DNA of 64,000 nucleotides, taken from assembly GCF_011393025.1 (NCBI RefSeq), contig NZ_JAAOEO010000012.1, positions 1 through 64,000 on the forward strand. The letters are read 5' to 3'. Positions within the stretch are counted from its first letter, which is position 1, and each line of letters starts with the position of its first letter. The notes beneath the pieces are model-generated. The model was not told the origin of the DNA. It saw only the letters and a program-made list of their open reading frames with translations, and searched no databases. Position numbers and translations under genes: made by a program. Below, one piece after another: positions 52,284-61,556 of this stretch. The stretch is from Neobacillus terrae. Its GTDB lineage: Bacteria > Bacillota > Bacilli > Bacillales > Cytobacillaceae.

Positions 52284-54154
52284 AGAAGCGTTATGTATGT
52301 TGCGTTGTTCTTCGGAGTGTTTGTTTTCCATTGGCAGATAAATCTTAAATTCGGTTCCCATTCCTACCTGGCTTTTTATGTCGGTATATCCTCCATGAGC
52401 CTCAATAATCCGGTTGCACATCATTAAACCTAGCCCATGTCCCCCCTCTTTCATGGTAAAGAAAGGCTGCCCCAGTTTTTGGATGACCTCTTCCGGAATT
52501 CCTATCCCTTCGTCAACAAATGAAATTTCATTATAACCGATATTTGATTTAACCATTATGTAAAGATTGCCTCCACCCGGCATGGCTTCTAAGGCATTTT
52601 TTATAAGATTAATAAAAACCTGCTTCAGCTGATTTTTTTCACAGACAACCGGATAGCTTGGAGCACTGGCGTATAAATGAACCTGAACTCCTTTTAAAAG
52701 GGACTGCGGTTCCATAAAATGAACCACTTCCTCAATAATTTTGTATGTATTTTCTTCTTTGAAAATTAATGCCTGCGGCCTGGCAATGGACATAAACTCC
52801 TCTGTAATCATTTCAATTCGGTTCACTTCGTTGAGCATTAAATCGATAAACATTTTGTTGCTCTCGCCTGCTTCAGGCTTAATTAACTGTAAAAATCCTT
52901 TTAAAGTGGTCAGAGGGTTTCTTACCTCATGGGCAATTCCTGCTGCCAATTCACCAAGTATACCAAGCTTTTCATTATTTCTTACTGTTTCCTCCAAAAC
53001 CTTCACTTTTGAAATATCTGTAACGGACCCTATTACTTCTATTACTTTTCCTCCTTGGAAAACTGGCTTTAACAGAACATACAGGGAATATTCCCGATGT
53101 TTAAATTCAAAGGTAACCCTTTCTCCTTCCTCCCAGGCAATCCTGTATTTTTCCAGTAGAATCGGATAGCTATCAGGAATCACTTCCTGAATCGTTTTTC
53201 CATAAACCTCTTCCCGAGAAAGATGTAATCTCTCAAGAAGCTCACCATCAAACAAAGTATGTTTATATTCATTGCCTTGTTTTATAATTTTAAAAATAAG
53301 CCCATGCTGTTCCTTCATGATTGTTTTAAGCTCGTGCCTTGCCTCAGCAATTTTCATTTCGTTTCTTTTGTCAGCATCAATTTGCGAAAAATAATATCCT
53401 TTCAAAATATAAAAATACCCAATTGCCCTGATCACATGCCCGCTAAAATGCAAAGCACTGTATAGGCTGAGATATTGGGTAAAAATAAGTTCCGCAGTGA
53501 GCATAAAGAAGAATGCAACCATAATATTTAAATAGATAGCATCCTTGCTTTTTCTGTAATTTTTAAAGCTTACGACTATCGAGATTCCATTTAAAAATGC
53601 TACAAAGTACTCCATGCCGTTTTTTAATGGGGTAGTTCCATTTCCTTCTATCACAAGGACAGGAAGCTTTTCTCCGAAGGAAAATACTCCAACCGCAACA
53701 AGGAGTACCAGCAGGATACTTCCTGCGAACAATGGAAGCCTGAGATCCTTTGACAATACTTTAGCAGGAATTAATAAAACAGATACCATAAAAACTGCCT
53801 GGAAGATCCGGGCGGCAATCCAGAACCATGTACTATTTGCAGCTGAACTTTCTTCTATAAAAAACGCATGCCATGATAGGATAATGCATGCAGCAAATCT
53901 ATTAATCCGACAGTTAAAAAAGTATAAGAGAGTAATAGCAACTGTAATGACTTCGTGTATGTAAACGTCTTCCAACCATAGGTAAAGATAGAAAAACCCA
54001 TAGATATAGTAAAAAACTCTAAAACGGCATGAATTCCCGGGTAGCTTTTCACATTAATAGCCGAACTAATTTCAGCATGATAGATGGCGACTAACGTTAA
54101 TATAAAGATTGATGTTACAACTGTTAAAACATTTTTCTTAAAAAACGAAGACAC
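52278..54154 (-). pseudogene. MASE3-PAS histidine kinase gene, frameshifted in a T6 run
   Basis: The first frame (GTG 54154 after AAGAGGTG) encodes spans 1-3 of a MASE3 domain up to LHALSYHGMRFL and stops; the rest continues in another frame from FFIEESSAANSTWFWIAARIFQA to the end. One extra T in the T6 run (plus-strand A6 at 53859-53864) restores a kinase of about 625 residues: MASE3 with 7 spans, PAS (about 290-400), HisKA AAGIAHEVRNPLTTLKGFLQL and ATPase boxes EGGHGLGLMMCNRIIEAHGG. The catalytic half resembles sporulation/Spo0A-pathway orphan kinases. True decay or sequencing error is undecided. Confidence 0.82.
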
Positions 54155-54442
54155 TCTATTCACCTCTTATAGGTATAAGGACTCATATACAATTATAACT
54201 GTAACTTTTATAAAAAAAAGAAAAATTTACCAGTAACGATTTTATTACGTTTAGGATAGTAAAATCCAATTCTTTCCTTTATGAAATAAGCTGTATTAAA
54301 AACATTTCACCGAGGAACCTTCCTTAAATTTATTATACTAGAAAGGTATTATAGATTAAACTGAATTTTTAAAAGATATTGATGATTTATTTGTTTTTTG
54401 TATAGTATAAGTAAGTGAAAAATTCAGAAAACAGGTGAATAT

Positions 54443-55384
54443 ATGATATCTCATTTCTCTTTGCCTTATCCCTTTAGTGACAGTAACGTATATAAGTACT
54501 CTAATAATGCTGCCTTATTACATACTAAGAACGCCATCGAGTTGACGGATCGGTATTTAGATGAAATTTCTCTAAAAAGAGAGCTGCTTACAAAGCATCC
54601 TGAACGATGCTATCACTCATCCCCTCATACAATGGCTGCACAGTGGGAAATTGTTGACCTCATTATAAATAACCTCGTTACTTATTATCCTGATAAATTC
54701 GAATTAGAAAAGAAAGATGGACAATGGATATTTTCAAACCTACTTACAAAAGAAACAGCTTCCTTTAAATTTGGTGACAGAACCACTCTTGAAATAGAGC
54801 CTTTAGATTTTATCGGCCGCCATGTTCAGGAAGATTTAATTTTGATGATGCAGCGGGACGGTGACCTAATTTTAGATGCTGGTCAGCTATGCTTTCCAGC
54901 CAATTGGTCTTTGTATTTTAACTCCGAGATGAATTTTAAAGAAATACACTCACCCATTCCCGGCTTTCAGTCTGATTTCCTTGTTGATCGAATTCTGCAA
55001 TTTTTAATGAGGATAGAGGCGGGCACACCATGGGAAAGAAAAAATTGGTCTCTCATGGCTGGAAGCAGGCTGGATTCTTCCCTTGAAACATTTTCAGAAT
55101 GGGGGCAGGCCCGCAAGAGAGTAACAAAGGAAAATGCAGGCGAGCTTGTCCACTTTAGGGTAGAAGTTCAAAAGCTGTTTCGACTGCCAAAAAGCAATGG
55201 AATATTATTCACCATTCATTCTCACATGCTTTCTTTAGAAAAATTCATTCAGCATACCCCCTGGCTGGAACAATTTTATGCGATTCTTCGTGAACTCCCT
55301 AAAGCGATTTATGACTATAAAGGGATTTCTCTTTATCGGGAACAGGTTCTTGATTATTTAGAAGCGGAATTGAAAAAAAGATGA
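54443..55384 (+). CDS. Haem-dependent oxidative N-demethylase-like protein (DUF3445)
   Basis: A 313-residue soluble protein of the HODM alpha-subunit family (DUF3445): HTMAAQWEIVDLIINNL, DFIGRHVQEDLILMM, then GQLCFPANWSLYFNSEMNFKEIHSPIPGF and RVEVQKLFRLPKSNGILFTIHSHMLSLE with HTPW. Family members bind haem and oxidise secondary amines such as dimethylamine with electrons from a reductase. First gene of a four-gene unit; overlaps the next by 4 bp (ATGA). ATG after ACAGGTGA. Confidence 0.85.
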   Translation: MISHFSLPYPFSDSNVYKYSNNAALLHTKNAIELTDRYLDEISLKRELLTKHPERCYHSSPHTMAAQWEIVDLIINNLVTYYPDKFELEKKDGQWIFSNLLTKETASFKFGDRTTLEIEPLDFIGRHVQEDLILMMQRDGDLILDAGQLCFPANWSLYFNSEMNFKEIHSPIPGFQSDFLVDRILQFLMRIEAGTPWERKNWSLMAGSRLDSSLETFSEWGQARKRVTKENAGELVHFRVEVQKLFRLPKSNGILFTIHSHMLSLEKFIQHTPWLEQFYAILRELPKAIYDYKGISLYREQVLDYLEAELKKR

Positions 55385-55833
55385 AGGAGTTTTTATATAC
55401 CAAAGGAAAGAGGAAGTATATATTTTGTGCAGATTCAAAAGGTGCAGAACTTTTATATAATTTCGTCCAACAAGCTATGGAAGACAAGGTTCCATTTGAT
55501 TTCATGATTATTGGAGATAAATCTGATGCCTTCCTTGAACATTGGTACAGCCAGCAAAAAATGGGAACATTTTTGTATTTATCCGGCCAGTGGGAATTTA
55601 TAAAACGATTAAAAAAACTAGCATTGGAAGCAGGTTTTTCTGAATATGAAATGCAAATAAACATAGTGGGTCAAATAAGTAAGAAGTTGGTTTGTTGTGA
55701 ATGTTATGGGGTCAATGAATTCATTGATGATGATTTGCACCTCACCTGTAAGCATTGCGGAATCGTTTTGGAAGTTTCCAGCCATTATTCACGCCGTTTG
55801 GAGGCCTATCTTGGCTACACATCGATATCATAA
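55381..55833 (+). CDS. DmmA-like subunit of a dimethylamine monooxygenase-type system
   Basis: A 150-residue protein. N-terminal Rossmann-like part (KYIFCADSKGAELLYNFV; PFDFMIIGDKSDAFLEHW; MGTFLYLSGQWEFIKRL), then a Cys-rich C-terminus: CCECYGVNEF and LTCKHCGIVLEVSSHYSRRLEAYLGY. This matches the DmmA-type subunit found with DUF3445 proteins. The CxxC pairs could hold zinc or an iron-sulfur/rubredoxin-like site. Overlaps the DUF3445 gene by 4 bp. Confidence 0.78.
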   Translation: MKEFLYTKGKRKYIFCADSKGAELLYNFVQQAMEDKVPFDFMIIGDKSDAFLEHWYSQQKMGTFLYLSGQWEFIKRLKKLALEAGFSEYEMQINIVGQISKKLVCCECYGVNEFIDDDLHLTCKHCGIVLEVSSHYSRRLEAYLGYTSIS

Positions 55834-55857
55834 TTTTCATACAGGGGGAGCATTGGA

Positions 55858-56814
55858 TTGCATTCAAAATTACAAGTACGTGTAAGAAATATTATAGAAG
55901 AGACTTCCACTATTAAAAGGTTCACCCTAGAGGCAAATGACCATTCTATGCTTCCATACTTTAGCGGCGGTTCTCATATTACAACCTTTTTACCATATCC
56001 CTCCGGAACACTCGAAAGGCAATATTCTATTTTTAATATAAGTCCTGAGTCAGGGCTTTTTGAAATAGCTGTCCATCTAGCAGATGGCTCAACAGGCGGC
56101 TCCCGTTTTTGGCATCAAAATGTTCAAGTGGGTGATGTTTTATCAGTAAGCTACCCAAAGAATTACTTTCCGTTGAGCTTTCAGGCGAAACGCCATGTGT
56201 TTTATGCAGCTGGAATTGGCATTACCCCTTTCCTTTCCATGATGGCAGAGCTGGCTGAAAAGAAAAGTTCGTTCGAGCTTCATTATGCAGCTAAATCTAA
56301 AGAGCAATGCGGCTTTTATGATTACATATCCAAGACCTATCCACATCAATGCCACTTTTATTTTTCAAATGGCGATGGCGCTAAGCGGTTATTGCCAACT
56401 CAACTTTTAAATCATCGAATCGGTACCCATGTGTATTTTTGCGGTCCCGAGAACCTGATTCAGGATTTTACAACAGCTGCAAAATCCTATGGATATCCGT
56501 CCTTTAATATACATGCAGAACGGTTTGCACCCCCACAAAAGAAGGAACAGCAGGCGTTCCAGGTAAAAATTAAAAGGAGTGGTAAACAGCTTGATATACC
56601 AGTCAATTCTTCTCTGCTAGAAGTACTTCTTCAGCATGGAATCAATGTCCCTTTTTCCTGCCGTGCGGGCGGCTGCGGTACATGCGAAGTAAGAGTAGTT
56701 AAGGGTCAAATCGATCATTATGATTCGTTTTTAACAGAAGAAGAGCAACGTTCAAATCACATGATGCTTAGCTGTGTATCTCGCGGCAAGGGAAGATTGG
56801 TACTGGATCTTTAA
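55858..56814 (+). CDS. PDR/VanB-type oxidoreductase (FMN, NAD, [2Fe-2S])
   Basis: A 318-residue reductase: flavin-binding RQYSIFNISPE (about 53), NAD-binding FYAAGIGITPFLSMMAE and VYFCGPENLIQ, then a plant-type ferredoxin domain with CRAGGCGTC and a fourth Cys in MMLSCVSRG. Would pass electrons from NAD(P)H to the haem oxygenase of the cluster (role of DmmB). TTG start (55858) 8 nt after GGGGGAG. Confidence 0.92.
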   Translation: MHSKLQVRVRNIIEETSTIKRFTLEANDHSMLPYFSGGSHITTFLPYPSGTLERQYSIFNISPESGLFEIAVHLADGSTGGSRFWHQNVQVGDVLSVSYPKNYFPLSFQAKRHVFYAAGIGITPFLSMMAELAEKKSSFELHYAAKSKEQCGFYDYISKTYPHQCHFYFSNGDGAKRLLPTQLLNHRIGTHVYFCGPENLIQDFTTAAKSYGYPSFNIHAERFAPPQKKEQQAFQVKIKRSGKQLDIPVNSSLLEVLLQHGINVPFSCRAGGCGTCEVRVVKGQIDHYDSFLTEEEQRSNHMMLSCVSRGKGRLVLDL

Positions 56815-56911
56815 ATCATCCTTATTTTGCCGTCATTATCCACTCATATTCCAATTAAAAATATCCCAAAATAAGCTTTGTTGGCTCACTCAAACAAAGG
56901 GGTTGGTTAGA

Positions 56912-57322
56912 TTGAAATGGCATAAAACAGTTCTTTCAATGATACAACAGCGCCAGGATAAAAAGGTTGCTTTGGCGGTAGATACTTCTACAACTGAGTT
57001 CCCTTCCCTTTTAATTAACAACATCGTGAAGCTGTTCGAACAACTTAAACCCGATACAATACTTATACAAGCCGATTATAAAATTCGAAGTATTGCTCCA
57101 GCAAAGAGTGATACCATCAAATACTTTAATCATGGCAAATCTTCTTATACATTAGTGTTAGAATGGGCCGCAGAAGAGAAAATAGACTCACTCTTTTATG
57201 TAACAGATGTAACAGGCTTCCTATCGGAAGAAATACAGGATGTAGATTTTGAAATGTTTTGGCTCGTGCCGGGAATGACAAAACCGCGTGTTCCTTTTGG
57301 AAAGGTCATTAAGGTAGCATAG
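56912..57322 (+). CDS. Stand-alone VWA-like domain protein (DUF2201 C-terminal type)
   Basis: About 136 residues from TTG 56912 (AAAGGGGTTGG upstream); the open frame overlaps the reductase gene but has no ribosome site there. VALAVDTSTTEF (degenerate MIDAS DxSxS), GKSSYTLVLEWA (GGTDF position), SLFYVTDVTGF (TDG position) and VPFGKVIKVA match the C-terminal VWA-like domain of DUF2201 predicted metallopeptidases; the peptidase part is missing. Position suggests a role in assembly or metal/haem loading of the oxygenase, which is inference only. Confidence 0.7.
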   Translation: MKWHKTVLSMIQQRQDKKVALAVDTSTTEFPSLLINNIVKLFEQLKPDTILIQADYKIRSIAPAKSDTIKYFNHGKSSYTLVLEWAAEEKIDSLFYVTDVTGFLSEEIQDVDFEMFWLVPGMTKPRVPFGKVIKVA

Positions 57323-57426
57323 GAAAAACGGAAGATGCTTCAATGAAGCAAGTACATTCTGCTTTATGCAAGATATTCAAGCAAGTCTCTTAGTTGAAAA
57401 CTTGCAGGCCGTTGTAGCTAGACGTT
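57322..57426. repeat. Family A-related fragment (A5)
   Basis: GAAAAACGG ... CTTTATGCAAGATATTCAAGCAAG ... GAAAACTTGCAGGCCG ... GTAGCTAGACG resembles the distal module and end of family A (TTGATGCAAGA ... AAAACTCGCTGGGCG ... AGCTAGAC). Confidence 0.5.
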
Positions 57427-57451
57427 CAAGGGCTATTTTCTTCCTTGACTT

Positions 57452-57490
57452 TTAAAAAAACATCCCTCACTTTAGCGAGGGATGTTCCTG
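57452..57490 (-). terminator. Terminator of the S9 peptidase gene
   Basis: Minus strand AACATCCCTC-GCTAAA-GTGAGGGATGTTTTTTT. Confidence 0.88.
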
Positions 57491-57495
57491 TAACA

Positions 57496-59421
57496 TTAGA
57501 GGTTTTCAATAGGAACAGGTTCAATGTCTTCAGCCGGTTCATAACCAAAGACTCTACTGTAAAAATAAAATTCGCCATCGAGTGACCGCCTGATGTTTTG
57601 AGCCATTCGAAAACCGTGGCCCTCGCCCTCAAAGGCAATATACGCGACTGGCAATCCTTTTTTCTTCAAGGCTTCCACCATCAGCTCAGCCTGGTTTGGA
57701 GGGACAATTTTATCATCAAGTCCTTGAAAGAAAATAACCGGGCAGGACAATTGATTAGTAAAATTAATCGGTGAACGTTTGTAATAGACCTCCTTAGCCT
57801 CTGGATAAGAACCTAGTAAACCGTCCATATACCTTGATTCAAACTTATGAGTTTCACCAGCAAATACCTCAAGTTCGCTTAGTCCAAAGTGACTAGCTCC
57901 CGCCTTTTAAACATCAGTAAACACGAGCGATGCCAAAGTGGTATATCCACCTGCACTTCCTCCAGCGATGGCAACTCGATTTTGGTCGACTTCCCCTTTT
58001 TCGATGAGATAGCGAACGGCATTAGCGCTATCCTGCACATCTACTACTCCCCAATTGCCTTTTAATCTGTCTCGGTATTCCCGGCCGTATCCGGTTGAAC
58101 CTCCATAGTTAATGTCAACCACTGCAAACCCACGGCTTGTCCAATATTGGGTTGACAGACTAAGAGTTGCTGAAGACGCTGAAGTAGGTCCCCCATGCAC
58201 ATGTACTAATAAAGGTGGTTTTTCATCAGCAGGGGCTGAAAAGTCTGGATTTTTCGGGCGATAGTATATTGCATATGCTGTCTTGTTTCCCTCAGTTGGA
58301 TACTCAATGGATTCTGGAAGGGATAGGTATTGCTCATCCAAGGACAATTCGGATGACGCTTTGATCACTTCCGGATGGCAGGTCTCAGCGTTCATTCGAA
58401 TCACACCTGGGAATTCTGTAGGTGAGGCAGCGATAAAGGCAACATCTGTTCCATTGGAATGAATGGAAGAAAATTGAGTAAATCCTATATTAAGCGGAGT
58501 TAGGACCCCATTTTCAACGTCAATTTTGGTAAGATGCCTTGCTCCGTTTTGAGTGTAAGCAGCTATAATGGTTGTGTCGTTAATAAAATCATAGTCAGAA
58601 ATTCCAAATACCCAGCTCGGAGACCCAAACTCAGCTTCCATAGAATAAACCACTTCCACCTCATTACCTTTTAACCGCATAATGTTCCACCAGTTTGTCC
58701 GATCGGAAACAAAATACAGAACTCCACTTGGAGACCAGACCGGCTGAATGACAGATTCCCCAGCTCCGCCCGCTGCCATTTTGGGATTGGATAAAGTTCC
58801 GTCATCGTTTATTTCAGCAACCCAAAGTTCTGTTTCGTCCCATGGCATATTAGGATGATTCCATGTTAAATAAGCAAGCTGTCTGCCATCCGGGCTAATG
58901 CGTGGGTTTGAATAGAAATCATTTCCGGAGACAATAATTCGCTCATTACTTCCGTCCAGGTCCATGGCAATGATGGTTGTTTCAGCAAAAATGGCAGATT
59001 CGGAATGGTCTTCACGAATCCAGTACATACGATTTCGCAGCTTATCAACCGCTGCATCAGCATACCTATGATTAGAGTCAGATGTAATCGAACGAATCCT
59101 ATCCTCTTGATAAAGATATAATAAATTGTCCTCGAAATTAGAGAAATATAGGTCTGCCCCGATAGAAATAAATGGAGCTCCTCCATATTCATGTACACGA
59201 GTCCGAACGTTATACGGTGCAGGTGTAAGTTCAGTTATCTTCCCATCGATTGATTGACGCATTACGGTGTTGCGCCCGGCTTCAGCAGGACGTGCCTCTG
59301 CCCAATAAAGATTCTGGCCCTCAAAGTTTACATTAACTAATGGAATAGTGTCTTGGACAATCAGATCAGAAGTAATGGGAGATTTCCAGCCTCCATATGG
59401 CGATGTTTTTGTTTGACTCAT
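57496..59421 (-). pseudogene. S9-family acylaminoacyl/prolyl oligopeptidase gene with in-frame TAA
   Basis: A 641-codon frame with a beta-propeller (about 1-370) and an alpha/beta-hydrolase domain. Nucleophile Ser489 is in AIAGGSAGGYTTL. Codon 505 is TAA (57909-57907); the same frame continues [15 protein letters not shown] and contains the catalytic Asp (QGLDDKIVP) and His (EGEGHGFR). The stop thus removes two of three catalytic residues. Start ATG 59421 after GGAGGGACATAAAAA. Either a nonsense mutation or a base-call error. Confidence 0.85.
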
Positions 59422-59508
59422 TTTTTATGTCCCTCCTACTCCAATTTGAATTCTTTCTTTATTTTATCATGATATTACTTAAATATTTAGACTTACGAAA
59501 AAATTCTT

Positions 59509-60414
59509 TTATTGGTAGAAAGCCCACCGATTAACCCCTGACATCTTAAATTCTTTATCTAAAATCCTCTTTATTCTCTTTTTTGAATTGACAATTTTAC
59601 ACCACTCATGAATTTCATTTGTATTAATTTTTCGATCAGAAAAAAGATACTTGAATTCCTTAACAGATCGAATTACAGCAGTTGCAACCATTTCAACATG
59701 TCCACATTCCGTGCAAAATACTTTTTTACCCTTGATAATTAGAGAAAATGAATTGCAATTGACACAAGTTATTCCTTTATGCAACTGTTCATAATCGTAA
59801 GGTGGCAACTGCCGATAAGGGAAATTTTCATTGTGCAAGGACACTAATTTGTCTGCCAGAATTTTATGTTTGTTATTTAGCTTTGAGGTTATATTATTTA
59901 GTTTTCTTAAATGTTGATTAAGCTGGCTATGGAATATAAAAGGAATGTTGAGAGGGGCTTGATATAAGGTGAATTCGGAGTTTATAAAAACTACTGAAGC
60001 ATCTATCGGGACTTGAAATCCAAGATGGTGTAGTAATTGGCGTAACTGGGATTCACTTCTTCTCAATTGATTTAGTGGATTAATAATTTCAAATTTGGGT
60101 TTCTTGTACAATCTATCAGATTCGTAAAAATAATCTCCTTCATAGTTCTTGACTTCATAAAGAAAAATGGTTTCTGAGCTTATGATAAGTGAATCAAGCT
60201 GGAAAGTGGTGTTATTAAAATGAAGCAGTAAATCATTTAATATAAGGCATTCACATTTAAGATTCTCTATCAACGAATCAAATATTATCTCACCTTCAAA
60301 GCCCTTTTTAAGATTGGAAGAGTGTTGTCTGTCTTTATCAGATAAATTCATTCGTGTGTGTAAGATTTCTAAAACTTCTAATTCTTCGGGTTTCGTCCTG
60401 GGTTTATAAAGCAT
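59509..60414 (-). CDS. NERD-domain protein (nuclease-related)
   Basis: A 301-residue protein. Residues about 37-145 are a NERD domain: KKGFEGEIIFDSLI, TTFQLDSLIISSETIFLYEVKNYEGDYFYE (Asp and Glu-x-Lys nuclease-like residues). Further on a zinc ribbon CVNC ... VFCTECGH (about 217-240), then a basic C-terminus. NERD proteins may be nucleases; function in bacilli is not established. ATG after AAAGGATGTAGTTTAC. Confidence 0.9.
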   Translation of the reverse strand: MLYKPRTKPEELEVLEILHTRMNLSDKDRQHSSNLKKGFEGEIIFDSLIENLKCECLILNDLLLHFNNTTFQLDSLIISSETIFLYEVKNYEGDYFYESDRLYKKPKFEIINPLNQLRRSESQLRQLLHHLGFQVPIDASVVFINSEFTLYQAPLNIPFIFHSQLNQHLRKLNNITSKLNNKHKILADKLVSLHNENFPYRQLPPYDYEQLHKGITCVNCNSFSLIIKGKKVFCTECGHVEMVATAVIRSVKEFKYLFSDRKINTNEIHEWCKIVNSKKRIKRILDKEFKMSGVNRWAFYQ

Positions 60415-60596
60415 GTAAACTACATCCTTTCTTTATTTTCAAAAAAGTCTTCTATAATAAAATATACCTTCAGATTTAACTTAATAAAATTGTATATTTT
60501 GTTAACTTTGTTTGAAAATGCACCAGTTCATGCAGATAATACAAAAAAGGAAGAATAAGATAATCCGCCTTCAGGCAGTTTGAGGAGGATAAGATA

Positions 60597-60660
60597 TTTG
60601 TCCCCGAGAAGCTGGTTCAAGGACAAATCTTTCTTGGGAGGGGTTCGATTTGTCCGATGA
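60597..60660. repeat. REP-like palindrome at the broken end of mscS
   Basis: GGACAAATC (60621-60629) and GATTTGTCC (60647-60655) are perfect inverted repeats around GGGAGGGGTTCG-type sequence; TTTGTCCCCGAGAAGC flanks it. Similar GGGAC-type palindromes lie at 61452-61556. Confidence 0.65.
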
Positions 60661-61297
60661 TTATAATGTACTGCTTTCTCAAGTAATAAACGTGTGCTTT
60701 TTCTATCACGATGCCACCAATGAGATTCCCTACCGCTTCTTTGGCCGCTAAAGCAAAGGCCAGACCGCCCAATCCTAGACCCGCGACCAACCCATTGACG
60801 TCATAATCAAACTCCTGACCAATAATACTAATACTGATGGCAATCAGGATGACACGGATGGCTCTTGAAAAAAATGGAATCAGAATGGAATCGATCTTAT
60901 TGTTTAATTTTTGATTCACACTTATTAAAATCCCAGAAGTAGGAGAGGACAAATTGAACAAGCCCCACGTAATTAAAACAATGACCATGGAACGCAATAA
61001 TTTTAAAAATAACGTATTATGCTGGTCGATAAAAGGAAAATAATCCATCGCCAGGTACAAGCCAAAAATAATGAAAAACCATCCTAAAGGACGTTCAAAG
61101 CTTAAACATATTTGAGTAAAAAAATCAGTTGGTGTTTTTCTAGTCGATTTTAAAATCAACTGAAACACATACTTGGTAAATATGTTTCTAAATAGAATAA
61201 ATAAAAGCAAAATCCCTATAGAAATCCCCAGATCTTTTAACATATCATAGTGGATTCCCGACGCTCCAAAAGCCAATACAAATGAATCAAAAGACAT
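60617..61297 (-). pseudogene. Truncated MscS-family mechanosensitive channel
   Basis: About 226 residues from ATG 61297 (GGGAAGG upstream). Four spans and the pore helix GLGGLAFALAAKEAVGNLIGGIVI are present, but directly after the pore helix the sequence becomes YYLRKQYIIII and then a tail encoded by a REP-like palindrome (GQIEPLPRKICP). The cytoplasmic beta and alpha/beta vestibule domains (about 100-150 residues) are missing. Probably non-functional. Confidence 0.75.
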
Positions 61298-61451
61298 TTC
61301 TAATTTACCTTCCCTCTTTTTTAGCAATCAAAATGGATAGAAAAAAGACACCTGTTTTTCAAACCATTCCATCGTAATATCATAACTTTTTTAACAGGAT
61401 ATTTGAATGCAACAAAAGTCTTATCGTACAAACACAAACAAAACACAAAAA

Positions 61452-61556
61452 CACAACAGGGACGGTTCTCATGGCATTTCTGCCATAAGAACCGTCCCCC
61501 TGGTCACGCTGATTCCTCTTTCCAAAACTCAGCGCCACTAGAACCGTCCCCCTGGT
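61452..61556. repeat. REP-like element overlapping the 3' end of glpD
   Basis: GGGACGGTTCT (61459-61469) and AGAACCGTCCC (61488-61498) form a hairpin with an inner ATGGCA/TGCCAT stem. AGAACCGTCCCCCTGGTC recurs at 61488-61505 and 61539-61556 (about 52 bp apart); the second lies inside glpD. Resembles REP/BIME sequences moved by REP-associated (Y1) transposases; no transposase gene is here. Confidence 0.75.

Noticed and set aside
54443..57322. Defence or toxin-antitoxin system at the small-gene cluster
   Set aside because: The reductase has full flavin, NAD and [2Fe-2S] motifs and the partners match amine oxygenase families, so a metabolic role fits better.
59509..60414. NERD protein as part of a defence island
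   Set aside because: It stands between a peptidase and a channel gene with no helicase, methylase or other defence gene nearby.
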